Positions 1 through 6,599 of a DNA stretch of 21,483 bases are shown in pieces; position 1 is the stretch's first letter; each line of letters starts with the position of its first letter. Where the stretch lies: the IMG/VR virus record IMGVR_UViG_3300009285_000752, positions 1-21,483 of that record. One strand, written 5' to 3'. Source of the stretch: a virus. A program made the translations under genes and the position numbers. Under the pieces are notes generated by a model. That model ran no database searches, was not told the DNA's origin, and saw only the letters and a list, made by a program, of their open reading frames with translations.

Positions 1-2
1 CA

Positions 3-308
3 GAGTATCAAAAGATGTTACAAGCAAAGCGACAGCGTGCTATACTTGGCAAGAATAACATAAAGGCAACAGTTTTGAGACATTATGGAGGAGGAGCGCT
101 TGCTTGTGTCCGTTGTGATTACTCTGATATAAGAGCCTTAAGCATAGACCATATTAATGGAGACGGAGCGGAGCATAGACGCATTCTAAAATTAGGTGGC
201 GTAAATCTTTATAGATACCTACTAGATAATGACTGCCCAGAAGGCTATCAAACATTATGTATGAATTGCCAGTTTATCAAGCGATATGAGAATGATGAGA
301 ATGTATAG
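3..308 (+). CDS. HNH homing-type endonuclease, 5' partial
   Basis: A small HNH nuclease of the kind scattered through phage genomes, which nicks or cuts DNA and spreads by homing. The protein has a CVRC zinc pair, then SIDHING (the HNH His in its DH), then LCMNCQFIKR, which supplies the second zinc pair. The first ATG is at 15, but the frame is open to the window edge and has no ribosome binding site before that ATG. The paralogue at 21026-21436 carries about 40 more N-terminal residues, so this gene most likely begins outside the window. The two copies share the 14 residues GYQTLCMNCQFIKR exactly and are alike in DNA over that stretch. It sits 18 bases upstream of the scaffold gene, a common spot for intron-less homing genes between structural genes. 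Family assignment is fairly sure; activity is inferred. Confidence 0.8.
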   Translation, partial: EYQKMLQAKRQRAILGKNNIKATVLRHYGGGALACVRCDYSDIRALSIDHINGDGAEHRRILKLGGVNLYRYLLDNDCPEGYQTLCMNCQFIKRYENDENV

Positions 309-326
309 GATGGAGGTAGAAGTAAT

Positions 327-911
327 ATGGCTGACAATAATGAGCTGACCTTCTCATTAGATAGTAAGGATGGCACTCTAACAGCGAAGGATGCTAAAGG
401 GGTTGAAGTTCGTTATGTTAAGGAGTCTGATTTACTGGCAGTTAAGGGAAGCAAGGAGAACGCTGTTAGGGATGCTGAGACTGCTAAGACTCAGGCAATT
501 GCTGAGGCAAATAGCAAAGTCGATGCGGCTTTATCAAGAGCTCTCCAAGCTGAGGCTAGAGTATCTAGTCTGGAAGAACAGATAGCACAGAGTGGTGGAA
601 GTGCTGCCGAGCTGGTAAAAGCAAAAGCAGACCTTGAGGCTGCCAAGAAAAGCAGTGAGGCGCTGGGCAACAAGCACCTGGAATTGAAGAGGAATGTTAT
701 AGTAGCAACTTATGGCGTTCCTCTCGCAACAGTAGCCACTAAGAATTTGGCTGCTCTTGACCTATACGAGGAAGCATTGAAGGCAGTCATGGGAGATAAG
801 AGATTGGGCAATTTTGCTATAGGTAGCGGAGGTGGGGGCGGAACGGGTGCTCTTCAAGGGAAGTCCCCAATAGACTTAGCTAGAGACGCTTACGCATCGT
901 CAAACAAGTAG
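327..911 (+). CDS. Capsid scaffolding protein
   Basis: Probable internal scaffold that guides procapsid assembly and is removed before packaging. Of 194 residues, about 45-125 are rich in Ala, Glu, Lys and Gln with heptad-like spacing, predicting a long coiled coil. A Gly-rich linker (GSGGGGGTG) and a short basic-acidic tail (IDLARDAY) follow, as expected for a capsid-binding C-terminus. It lies directly upstream of the major capsid protein, the usual scaffold position. GGAGG lies 10 bases before the ATG. Scaffold sequences diverge quickly, so the call rests on composition and position rather than on a motif. A minor virion protein is the alternative. Confidence 0.75.
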   Translation: MADNNELTFSLDSKDGTLTAKDAKGVEVRYVKESDLLAVKGSKENAVRDAETAKTQAIAEANSKVDAALSRALQAEARVSSLEEQIAQSGGSAAELVKAKADLEAAKKSSEALGNKHLELKRNVIVATYGVPLATVATKNLAALDLYEEALKAVMGDKRLGNFAIGSGGGGGTGALQGKSPIDLARDAYASSNK

Positions 912-951
912 TGGAGAATTCATATAGTAATAAATAAAGGAGGAAAATAAA

Positions 952-1932
952 GTGGCCTGGACATTAGCTGAGCTTAGCAAGATAGAAACTGACACTCTGC
1001 GTAAGTCTGTCATTGATGGGCTTTTACTGGAGTCTAACTTGCTTGAGCTCTTACCATGGGAGACAATTGGCAAGCTCGCTACAACTGTAGTCCGCTATAA
1101 GGACTTGCCCAGCTTTGGCTACAGAAAAATAAACGAGGGCTTTACTGAGTCTACCGGACACTTTGAGCAGAAGGTTGAAACCATCAGTCTTGGTGGTCTT
1201 GACATAGATACTGACAAAGCTCTTGCTAGAGCAAGTAACACAATTGCTGACGCCAGAGCAATTCAGCAAACAATGGCTTTGAAGTCAGCCGCTTACCAGT
1301 TCAACTGGAAGTTCATTGCTGGTAATCCTAACTCAGACCCGGAGGAGTTCAAGGGAATAAGACTTCGTGTAGATGACATCTATGACGAGGGCTTCACTGA
1401 CCAGAAGTTCGCCTGTAATGATGTGGACACAGGCATCCTGAATAGTGCGACTACTATCCACGCTTTCCTGAATGACCTGGATAAGCTCATCTACGCTATT
1501 GATGGGCACAATCCAGATTTTCTACTCATGAATAAGAAGATGTTGCTGGCGCTTAGAGCGGCACTCAGACAGGAGAAACTGCTGAACAATTCTCAGGATA
1601 TGTTCGGTAGAGTCATTGACATGTATGGTAGCACTCGTCTGGTTGACATTGGAGTCAGAGCTGACCAGACTACAGAGATTATCCTGAATACTGAGACTAC
1701 AGCCGGAGCAGCTTCTGGTGGAACAGAATGCACCAGTATCTATGCTGTGAAGTTCGGCATTGGAGATAAGCTGTGGGGCATCCAGGAGTATCCGATGGAG
1801 ATTACTGATTTAGGAGAACTTCAGACTGCTCCTGTTTACCGCACAAGGGTCGATTGGCCGCATGGACTCGCTGGAGTAACTCCTCGCAGTATGGCTCGTA
1901 TGTATGGCATAGTGCCGGACAATTCAGCCTAG
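952..1932 (+). CDS. Major capsid protein (HK97-type fold)
   Basis: Main shell protein, 326 residues. The start is GTG at 952, eight bases after GGAGG. The text matches a phage capsid family whose N-terminal helix (about 5-40) is followed by a YRKINEGFTESTG-like E-loop region and a conserved GNPNSDPEEFKGI segment near residue 125. The C-terminal half holds alternating helix and strand segments such as GIGDKLWGIQEYPMEITDLG and RTRVDWPHGLAG. Neighbours support it: scaffold before, two cement-like proteins after. The pairing with Bbp16-like cement proteins resembles the capsid module of Bordetella podovirus BPP-1 and relatives; that placement is an inference from gene order and resemblance, not from alignment. 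Confidence 0.88.
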   Translation: MAWTLAELSKIETDTLRKSVIDGLLLESNLLELLPWETIGKLATTVVRYKDLPSFGYRKINEGFTESTGHFEQKVETISLGGLDIDTDKALARASNTIADARAIQQTMALKSAAYQFNWKFIAGNPNSDPEEFKGIRLRVDDIYDEGFTDQKFACNDVDTGILNSATTIHAFLNDLDKLIYAIDGHNPDFLLMNKKMLLALRAALRQEKLLNNSQDMFGRVIDMYGSTRLVDIGVRADQTTEIILNTETTAGAASGGTECTSIYAVKFGIGDKLWGIQEYPMEITDLGELQTAPVYRTRVDWPHGLAGVTPRSMARMYGIVPDNSA

Positions 1933-1963
1933 TAGTGAGGAAATGAATGAAGGAGGAAGATAG

Positions 1964-2653
1964 ATGCCATACGATGCTAACTTAGTTCTTAGAGGACATT
2001 ACGCTGGCGCCTATGTAGACCTTGACCCAAGTGATGTAGCTCCTACATCCCTTACCGTCAATAGTGACGGCAATAGTGTGGTTGACTTAGGTGTAGCAGG
2101 CTCAGGAGCATTGGGTCTGGACTGTATAGTCCTGCTACACGATGACCCTACTACATACCTGGATACTTGCGATATAGTCATCCAGGACTCAGACCACTTG
2201 ACTGATGGCTGGCAGAACTTGCTGTCATTCCCTCGCCTATACTGTTACATGAGGGAAGTGCTTGTCGTTAACGCTACTACAGCTTTCTTAGGAACTGACA
2301 TCGGGTTAGTCCTGACAGCAACTACTAACTTGGCAGTAGGAAACATTCGTGAAATCAGTAGGAACTTGCTGGTAAAGAACGCAGCCGGTAAAATCTTTGT
2401 TGAGATGACTGGTGCTGGAGATACCTACGCAACTGCTGGCGACACACTGACAGCTACTGCAGGAACAGGCATAGGAACACAAGGCGCTGCAGCCAGAAGA
2501 ATTGACCAGTTGGTAACACTTGTTCGCAGGTTCTCAACTTCCAAGCGTTATATCAGGTGTAGCATAACAGTATCCGCTGGTGGGAACTTTGGAGACGTGG
2601 ACATACTAGTAACTGGTTCTCAACACAGCCACGTTAATAACTTATATCATTAA
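1964..2653 (+). CDS. Capsid cement protein, Bbp16-like (copy 1)
   Basis: Probable decoration protein that clamps capsid subunits from outside. It begins MPYDANLVL, as the next gene begins MPFDANLVL, and both end with a related block (RRFSTSKRYIRCSITVS here, RRFDSNKAFIRAKIDIT there), so they are paralogues. The 229 residues are strand-rich with few helices, fitting the jelly-roll expected of Bbp16-type cement proteins. The motif QDSDHLTDGWQNLLSFP recalls the D-x-x-W-x-x-L strand of that family. This copy is about 90 residues longer than its neighbour; the extra part is a central insertion around residues 95-165. GGAGG lies seven bases before ATG. Family call is by resemblance and position after the capsid gene. 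Confidence 0.65.
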   Translation: MPYDANLVLRGHYAGAYVDLDPSDVAPTSLTVNSDGNSVVDLGVAGSGALGLDCIVLLHDDPTTYLDTCDIVIQDSDHLTDGWQNLLSFPRLYCYMREVLVVNATTAFLGTDIGLVLTATTNLAVGNIREISRNLLVKNAAGKIFVEMTGAGDTYATAGDTLTATAGTGIGTQGAAARRIDQLVTLVRRFSTSKRYIRCSITVSAGGNFGDVDILVTGSQHSHVNNLYH

Positions 2654-2664
2654 GGAGGAGTAAG

Positions 2665-3078
2665 ATGCCTTTCGACGCTAATCTAGTTTTACATGACGGC
2701 ACCACAATTACTGCTGACGTAACTCCGACCTCAGCTACAAGAACAAGTGGCAGTGCTGTGCTTAACATTCCTGGAGGGACACCTGCGAAGGGATTAGCTG
2801 CAGTGCTAGTGGTGGGCGCTGACCTCGCTGAGGCGAGTGATACGCTCCAAGTAACTATTGAGGAGTGCGCTACAGTTAACGGCACCTATGTAGAAGTCGC
2901 CAGATTCCCATTACTTACGAAGGGAACAGGCATGCCGGGAACTTATGTCAGACGCTTTGACTCTAACAAAGCTTTCATCAGAGCCAAGATAGACATAACT
3001 GACGCTGACGCTGGAAGTGACTTTACAGTAGCCAACGTCTATATCCTGCTAGCCTATCACCCGTTCATTTTACTGTAG
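2665..3078 (+). CDS. Capsid cement protein, Bbp16-like (copy 2)
   Basis: Shorter paralogue (137 residues) of the preceding gene, with the same MPxDANLVL start and the same C-terminal RRF...K.FIR block. Mostly beta-strand, no Cys, no membrane segment, as expected for a virion decoration protein. The gap to the upstream stop codon is 11 bases and contains GGAGG six bases before the ATG. Length is near that usual for Bbp16-type cement proteins, so this copy may be the ancestral form and the longer one a derived version for a different site on the capsid. Role is inferred from position and paralogy. Confidence 0.65.
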   Translation: MPFDANLVLHDGTTITADVTPTSATRTSGSAVLNIPGGTPAKGLAAVLVVGADLAEASDTLQVTIEECATVNGTYVEVARFPLLTKGTGMPGTYVRRFDSNKAFIRAKIDITDADAGSDFTVANVYILLAYHPFILL

Positions 3079-3087
3079 GAGGAGTAG

Positions 3088-3393
3088 ATGGCTGAGACAA
3101 TTTATGGTTTTGAAGCTGGATACATCGTTACTACAGATGAGCGTGGTAACAAGACTAGGCATGCTATAGCAGACGTTCTGAGGGCAGCTGATATACCAGC
3201 ACTTACCTATTCTCAGGTCGCTGCTATCAAGACACTGGCAAACTTAGTAGCAGTTCTCATCAGGACTCTGATAGACAAAGAAGTATTGAACGAGTCTTTC
3301 TTGGAGGATGACGACTTTGACCTGGACGCTATCATAGCAGTAATTGAGAACATTGGAGGCTCTTATCACGAGCCAGACATTCTAGGAACATAG
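3088..3393 (+). CDS. Hypothetical virion-block protein
   Basis: Not recognised. 101 residues, GGAGG five bases before ATG, nine bases after the previous gene, so part of the same operon. The N-terminal third has short strands (IYGFEAGYIVTTDERGNKTRHAI); the rest is helical and acidic, with a hydrophobic helix around KTLANLVAVLIRTLIDKEVL and an acidic run EDDDFDLDAI. No Cys and no true membrane segment. Position after the cement genes suggests a small head-completion or head-tail protein, but nothing in the sequence proves it. Confidence 0.7.
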   Translation: MAETIYGFEAGYIVTTDERGNKTRHAIADVLRAADIPALTYSQVAAIKTLANLVAVLIRTLIDKEVLNESFLEDDDFDLDAIIAVIENIGGSYHEPDILGT

Positions 3394-3510
3394 TAAGACA
3401 GTTCGCTTGCCCGGTCGATTAGGAGAGCGACAAGGATAGACTGATTGGGATTAAGTTCTGAGTTAGCTATCCTAGGGCAGTAAAAAGTAATGCTATAAAG
3501 GAGAAAAGAA
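3394..3510. other. Intergenic region with nested inverted repeats
   Basis: 117 bases without a gene. TCGCT (3403-3407) can pair with AGCGA (3426-3430). TGCCC (3408-3412), which would lie in that loop, can pair with GGGCA (3475-3479), giving a possible pseudoknot. AGGATAG (3433-3439) pairs perfectly with CTATCCT (3467-3473). An extended -10-like TGCTATAAA lies at 3491-3499, but it has no -35 partner and overlaps the ribosome binding site of the next gene. May be an RNA element in the leader of the gene at 3511, or a processing site. Confidence 0.4.
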
Positions 3511-4125
3511 GTGCAGACAAAAATAAGAGGTGTGAATGAGTCCGGTGTTGAAGGCGACTTGAAGCAGCAAAATGGTATGCTTTATACGCTTCCTTATCAT
3601 GTTATCTGGACGGCCAAAGGATATGGTAAGCAAGCGATGGCTACCTCAGCTGTTGCTTCACTAATCGTTCGTCCTACTGATACTGCAATCGCCACCCTGT
3701 TTAATGTGAGTGGTAGTGGTGTCAACTTGGTCATAGAACGAGCCTTCGCACATAACTTGGTAGCCGTAGCTAACTCAGCCTTTGCTATCTGGTTGTGTGT
3801 TCATCCTGCTGGAATGGCTCTACCCTCCAACAACATCACAGTGCGTAACAGCACTAACGGTAAAGCTGCAGGGGGCAGTAATACCTACTTTGACAATGGA
3901 GCTACCGTTCTTGATGACGGCTGGTTTCCATGGCTAAGTGCTGATGGACATACTGTGGCTGTTACTACGCCTGGTGGTGTCGCCATAGCTGAAATAGGTG
4001 GTCGCATCATCATCCCGCCAACAGGAGGACTTTCGCTATCAGTGGTCAGCGTCACTGCTGCTGTAACCACTACCTGCGGCTTCCATTGGTTTGAAGTGCC
4101 GACAGGGGAGCTCGTCCTGAGCTAG
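3511..4125 (+). CDS. Hypothetical beta-rich virion protein
   Basis: Not recognised with certainty. 204 residues, GTG start with AAAGGAG about eight bases upstream. The protein is strand-rich, low in charge and rich in Thr, Val, Ala and Gly. It has stretches such as SGSGVNLVIERAFAHNLV and GGRIIIPPTGGLSLSVVSVTAAVTTTCGFHWFEVP, typical of exposed jelly-roll virion proteins. It is set apart from its neighbours by structured intergenic regions on both sides (3394-3510 and 4126-4279), suggesting separate control of its level, as would suit an abundant decoration or fibre protein. A head fibre or decoration role is inference. Confidence 0.7.
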   Translation: MQTKIRGVNESGVEGDLKQQNGMLYTLPYHVIWTAKGYGKQAMATSAVASLIVRPTDTAIATLFNVSGSGVNLVIERAFAHNLVAVANSAFAIWLCVHPAGMALPSNNITVRNSTNGKAAGGSNTYFDNGATVLDDGWFPWLSADGHTVAVTTPGGVAIAEIGGRIIIPPTGGLSLSVVSVTAAVTTTCGFHWFEVPTGELVLS

Positions 4126-4257
4126 ACCTAGTTACCCGGTAATCTGAGGGAGTAGGATGAAGTAGCAACCTTATCCTACTCCCTTCCATAAAAGGAGTAA
4201 GAAAAAAACAAGATTGCGCTGGCAGTATAACCCAACCCCACCCCTTAGATGGGAGTG
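4109..4257. terminator. Hairpin cluster after the virion gene ending at 4125
   Basis: Three inverted repeats lie in and beside a 154-base gene-free stretch. A 5-bp stem AGCTC/GAGCT (4109-4113, 4119-4123) overlaps the stop codon. A perfect 12-bp stem (4147-4158 with 4173-4184) has AAG/CTT inside (4160-4162, 4170-4172). A 6-bp stem with one bulge (4239-4244, 4251-4257) is followed by the next ribosome binding site. The 12-bp hairpin is the strongest in the + block. It is not followed by a T-run on either strand, so it may be a processing or stabilising hairpin rather than an intrinsic terminator. Confidence 0.5.
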
Positions 4258-4279
4258 AAATGAACTAAAGGAGAAAGAA

Positions 4280-4462
4280 ATGCCAAATCCAGAAATGATG
4301 AAGTTATCAAAAGACTCAGGAGATGCTCAAAAGAAAGCTGCCATCTCTTCTTGTATCGCTACAGAAGTCAAGAATGGTCATCCACAAGACCAAGCTGTAA
4401 GGATGTGTATGGAGATGATGCGAGAGAGGACAGGCGAGCCTAAACCTGAAGGAGTTGAGTAA
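4280..4462 (+). CDS. Small helical protein with Cys-rich repeat-like motif
   Basis: 60 residues, AAAGGAG before ATG, stop overlapping the next start (TAATG at 4460-4464). The core KKAAISSCIATEVKNGHPQDQAVRMCMEMMRE resembles a short two-helix motif frequent in phage proteins (KxxISxxIxxxxxxGKPQxQAVAIA), here with Cys at two hydrophobic positions. In other phages such motifs occur alone or as tails of structural proteins; function is unknown. Translationally coupled to the next gene. Confidence 0.65.
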   Translation: MPNPEMMKLSKDSGDAQKKAAISSCIATEVKNGHPQDQAVRMCMEMMRERTGEPKPEGVE

Positions 4463-4656
4463 TGACATATAGAAGAGACCCTGGTGTAAGTCCAGATGTA
4501 GGAGTTCGCTCCTTCAAAGTTAATGTCCAGAACATTGACTTAGTCGTTACAGCTATAGAAACAGCTACTCAAAATCTTCAAGAAGCTGTTGAAGAGCTAA
4601 AGAAAATCAGAGAGGGAACTGGGTTGATTCTTGGTCAGGAAATAGAGGAGGTCTAG
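4462..4656 (+). CDS. Small hypothetical protein, C-terminal coiled coil
   Basis: Not recognised. 64 residues. The ATG overlaps the previous stop (TAATG), so it is read by coupled translation. The first 25 residues are extended and basic; residues about 27-60 (LVVTAIETATQNLQEAVEELKKIREGTG) form an amphipathic, coiled-coil-like helix. The gap to the next gene is one base. Likely a small virion or assembly protein, judged only by context. Confidence 0.65.
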   Translation: MTYRRDPGVSPDVGVRSFKVNVQNIDLVVTAIETATQNLQEAVEELKKIREGTGLILGQEIEEV

Positions 4657-4657
4657 C

Positions 4658-5191
4658 ATGAGTCTAGAAGATATTGAGCGAGCAGTAAAAGACCTTAGTG
4701 AACAGACTGACAGACTCTCCCTACGGCAGGAGTTCCTCTTTAAGCCATTTGGTAAGGGAGTGTTGACGACAGACGGTGTCCAGTATTCCACAGCAATTAC
4801 CACTTCTACAGATGGCTACGAGGAAGTAGAGTTAGTAACTATCAAGCAGCCAAACATAACCATTTGGGAACTGTTTGAATTGGAGTTCGGGCTGACGATG
4901 AGAATTAAGTCTAGTGGCGCTGCTGAGTCAGTCTTGTGGAAGTTTCAAGGGTCAGATGACAATGGAAACTGGGAGGACTTAATAGCTGAACAGACAAGAG
5001 CAGCTAGCGCTGCTGCTTACGCTGACATCTCAGCGTTGGGCAGATGGAAGCCTACAGGTAGCCTTCTGGGATTACAGAAGAATATCTATGTCAGAGGTGT
5101 TGTGAAGTCTGGTGCTGCTGGGGGAGAGACAGCATCTGCTGGAATGAAAAGCTCCAGTTATATCATTGCCAAGTATATGAAGAAGGTGTAG
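4658..5191 (+). CDS. Virion protein with coiled N-terminus and cement-like beta domain
   Basis: 177 residues, with ribosome binding site GAGGAGG just before ATG. The first 27 residues (SLEDIERAVKDLSEQTDRLSLRQEF) form a helix with heptad spacing, possibly for oligomerisation or particle anchoring. The remainder is strand-rich and contains WKFQGSDDNGNWEDLI followed later by KNIYVRGVVKSG. This spacing recalls the D-x-x-W-x-x-L and (Y/F)IR strands of the two cement proteins at 1964 and 2665, so it may share their fold. The resemblance is by eye only. Role in the particle is inferred from gene position. Confidence 0.65.
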   Translation: MSLEDIERAVKDLSEQTDRLSLRQEFLFKPFGKGVLTTDGVQYSTAITTSTDGYEEVELVTIKQPNITIWELFELEFGLTMRIKSSGAAESVLWKFQGSDDNGNWEDLIAEQTRAASAAAYADISALGRWKPTGSLLGLQKNIYVRGVVKSGAAGGETASAGMKSSSYIIAKYMKKV

Positions 5192-5206
5192 GACAGGAAT
5201 CTATAG

Positions 5207-5863
5207 ATGCAGACACTTCTTGAAAGAGAACAGCAACTCAGCCAGTTTGGAGAGTTCGGGCTAGACCCTAGTCTAGTTCTTTATGTCCCGCTATGGAAGA
5301 GAGATGCCTCTATTTTTATGTCAGAAGATGCTTACGGGCATCTCTGCACTAGGACTGGTGCTTTGTGGAGACCTGATGGGCATTCCTTTGATGGTGATGA
5401 CCTTATTAACTTAGGCACTGGGATGAGCACCAAGTTCACCAATAAGTTCACAATCTTGGTGCGGATGAAGACAACTGGCGACTTTACAGGGCTTCAGTCC
5501 TTGATTGGGCAGAATACCGCAACCCAGTTTATTTTCGGGATAGACCAAGCTAACAAAAGGTTGAGAGCCATCTTCACGGATATTGTGGTAGCTTGGTGGT
5601 ATTCCACTGCTGATTTAATAGATACTAATGTTTGGGCATTGGTCGGGCTTGTTTATGACGGAGCAACCTGGACATTTTACATCAACGGAAATGCAGCAGG
5701 TTCAGGTTCGGTTAGTGGTAGTGTCGCAACACTGACAGAGGCTTTACTGTCTGGGTATTCTGGACAGTTGAATTACTTCACCGGTTTAATAGATGCGATA
5801 TGGCTCTACAATCGTGCCTTACTGGCTGGGGAAAACCAAAATATCTATCAAGTTACTAAGTAG
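5207..5863 (+). CDS. Concanavalin A-like lectin / LamG-type virion protein
   Basis: 218 residues. From about residue 24 the text follows the LamG/concanavalin-like jelly roll: SLVLYVPLWKRDAS, then FDGDDLINLGTG, FTILVRMKTTG, IGQNTATQFIFGID, then the strand pair NVWALVGLVYDGATWTFYINGNAAGSG and the closing LNYFTGLIDAIWLYNRALLAGE. The closing signature (G.ID....YNRAL...E) is diagnostic of this fold in phage and bacterial surface proteins. The first 20 residues are helical and may attach it to the particle. Such proteins bind glycans, so a receptor-binding or head-decoration role is likely. The ribosome binding site (GGACAGGAATC) is weak. Confidence 0.82.
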   Translation: MQTLLEREQQLSQFGEFGLDPSLVLYVPLWKRDASIFMSEDAYGHLCTRTGALWRPDGHSFDGDDLINLGTGMSTKFTNKFTILVRMKTTGDFTGLQSLIGQNTATQFIFGIDQANKRLRAIFTDIVVAWWYSTADLIDTNVWALVGLVYDGATWTFYINGNAAGSGSVSGSVATLTEALLSGYSGQLNYFTGLIDAIWLYNRALLAGENQNIYQVTK

Positions 5864-5881
5864 GGGTATCAGTGATGAGAA

Positions 5882-6073
5882 ATGAGCCTAGTCAAGTGTC
5901 AGGAGTATGAGTGCGGGGACATAATAGAAAGCACTGACGAGAAGGCTTGTATTAGGCACGCTAGACATCACGGAAAAAGCTATAAGGAGATTAACTGGGA
6001 ATTAGTAATAGAGGAGGTGTATTATCCCATACCTAAGGATAAGACAGGACATTGCGATACCACTGACCAGTGA
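5882..6073 (+). CDS. Small Cys/His-rich protein, probable zinc-binding
   Basis: 63 residues. Cys and His are spaced as a possible zinc site: KCQEYECGD, then KACIRHARHHGKSY. The only in-frame start is ATG 5882 because a stop lies at 5876-5878. Its ribosome binding site is poor. The 3' end overlaps by about 50 bases the frame of the next ORF, whose GGAGGT lies inside this gene at 6013-6018. Reading on by a +1 shift at its TGA would fuse it to that ORF (QDLPDNATP), so the two could be one gene with a frameshift. Function unknown. Confidence 0.6.
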   Translation: MSLVKCQEYECGDIIESTDEKACIRHARHHGKSYKEINWELVIEEVYYPIPKDKTGHCDTTDQ

Positions 6074-6290
6074 TTTACCTGATAATGCTACTCCAGCACA
6101 AATAAAGGCAACATTGCCTCTGGAACTTCAGAGTATCATCGCTGACTACTACCAGAAAATCCAGAAGTGTAAGAGCTATGCTGTCAAGATAAACGGGGGG
6201 CAAGCTAACGAGGAATTGAGCATAACCGCAACCTATGAAATCTGCAGACATGACATTGGAAAGACTTGTAGCTCTCAGAAGGAGATATAG
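6024..6290 (+). CDS. Hypothetical protein with no standard start codon (probable ATC start)
   Basis: An open frame runs from 6012 to TAG at 6288-6290 and reads as a real protein (DLPDNATPAQIKATLPLELQ, SIIADYYQKIQKCKSYAVKI, then LSITATYEICRHDIG). It fills a 217-base hole in the annotation and ends one base before the next ATG. There is no ATG or GTG in frame, and the only TTG (6114) would remove the N-terminal third. A strong GGAGGT at 6013-6018 sits six bases (counted from GGAGG) before ATC 6024; ATT 6021 is too close. The same arrangement precedes the ATPase gene at 17284. Alternatives: +1 frameshift from the preceding gene, or TTG 6114 with a shorter product. Product 88 residues, soluble, two Cys pairs, unknown function. 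Confidence 0.55.
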   Translation: MPYLRIRQDIAIPLTSDLPDNATPAQIKATLPLELQSIIADYYQKIQKCKSYAVKINGGQANEELSITATYEICRHDIGKTCSSQKEI

Positions 6291-6551
6291 ATGGCGGGAG
6301 AAAGAGTTAGCTACAAAGAACTAGCAATGAAAGTAGATACTCATCTAGAATATATCAAGGAGCATCTTGAGCATATTGATAAGCACCTAGAGGATCTTAA
6401 TGGGGAAGTTGCTCAGACTTGTCTTGATATCGAAGCAAGTAAAGGTAAAATCTCAAGGAATGATAATTCTATCAAGTGGCAGTGGAGAGCTTTCCTATTC
6501 TTGATGACTCCTATAATAGGGGCGCTTGTCTACTTAGCGATACGCTCATGA
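6291..6551 (+). CDS. Membrane-anchored coiled-coil protein, XhlA/holin-accessory-like
   Basis: 86 residues. A long helix with heptad repeats (VDTHLEYIKEHLEHIDKHLEDLNGEVAQTC) is followed by a single C-terminal membrane segment (WRAFLFLMTPIIGALVYLAIRS, about 65-86). This layout, cytoplasmic coiled coil plus C-terminal anchor, is that of XhlA-type proteins and related phage lysis accessories. AAGGAGATATAG gives a ribosome binding site, with the ATG immediately after the preceding stop. No endolysin is nearby, so a lysis role is only suggested by architecture; a membrane-tethered injection factor is another option. Confidence 0.65.
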   Translation: MAGERVSYKELAMKVDTHLEYIKEHLEHIDKHLEDLNGEVAQTCLDIEASKGKISRNDNSIKWQWRAFLFLMTPIIGALVYLAIRS

Positions 6552-6599
6552 TACTCACTTCATACGAGGGCGGGGCTATAACAGAATTGTGGAGTAGCA

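Noticed and set aside
3491-3499. Extended -10 promoter TGCTATAAA
   Set aside because: No -35 partner, and it overlaps the ribosome binding site so that the transcript would begin inside it; kept only as a remark.
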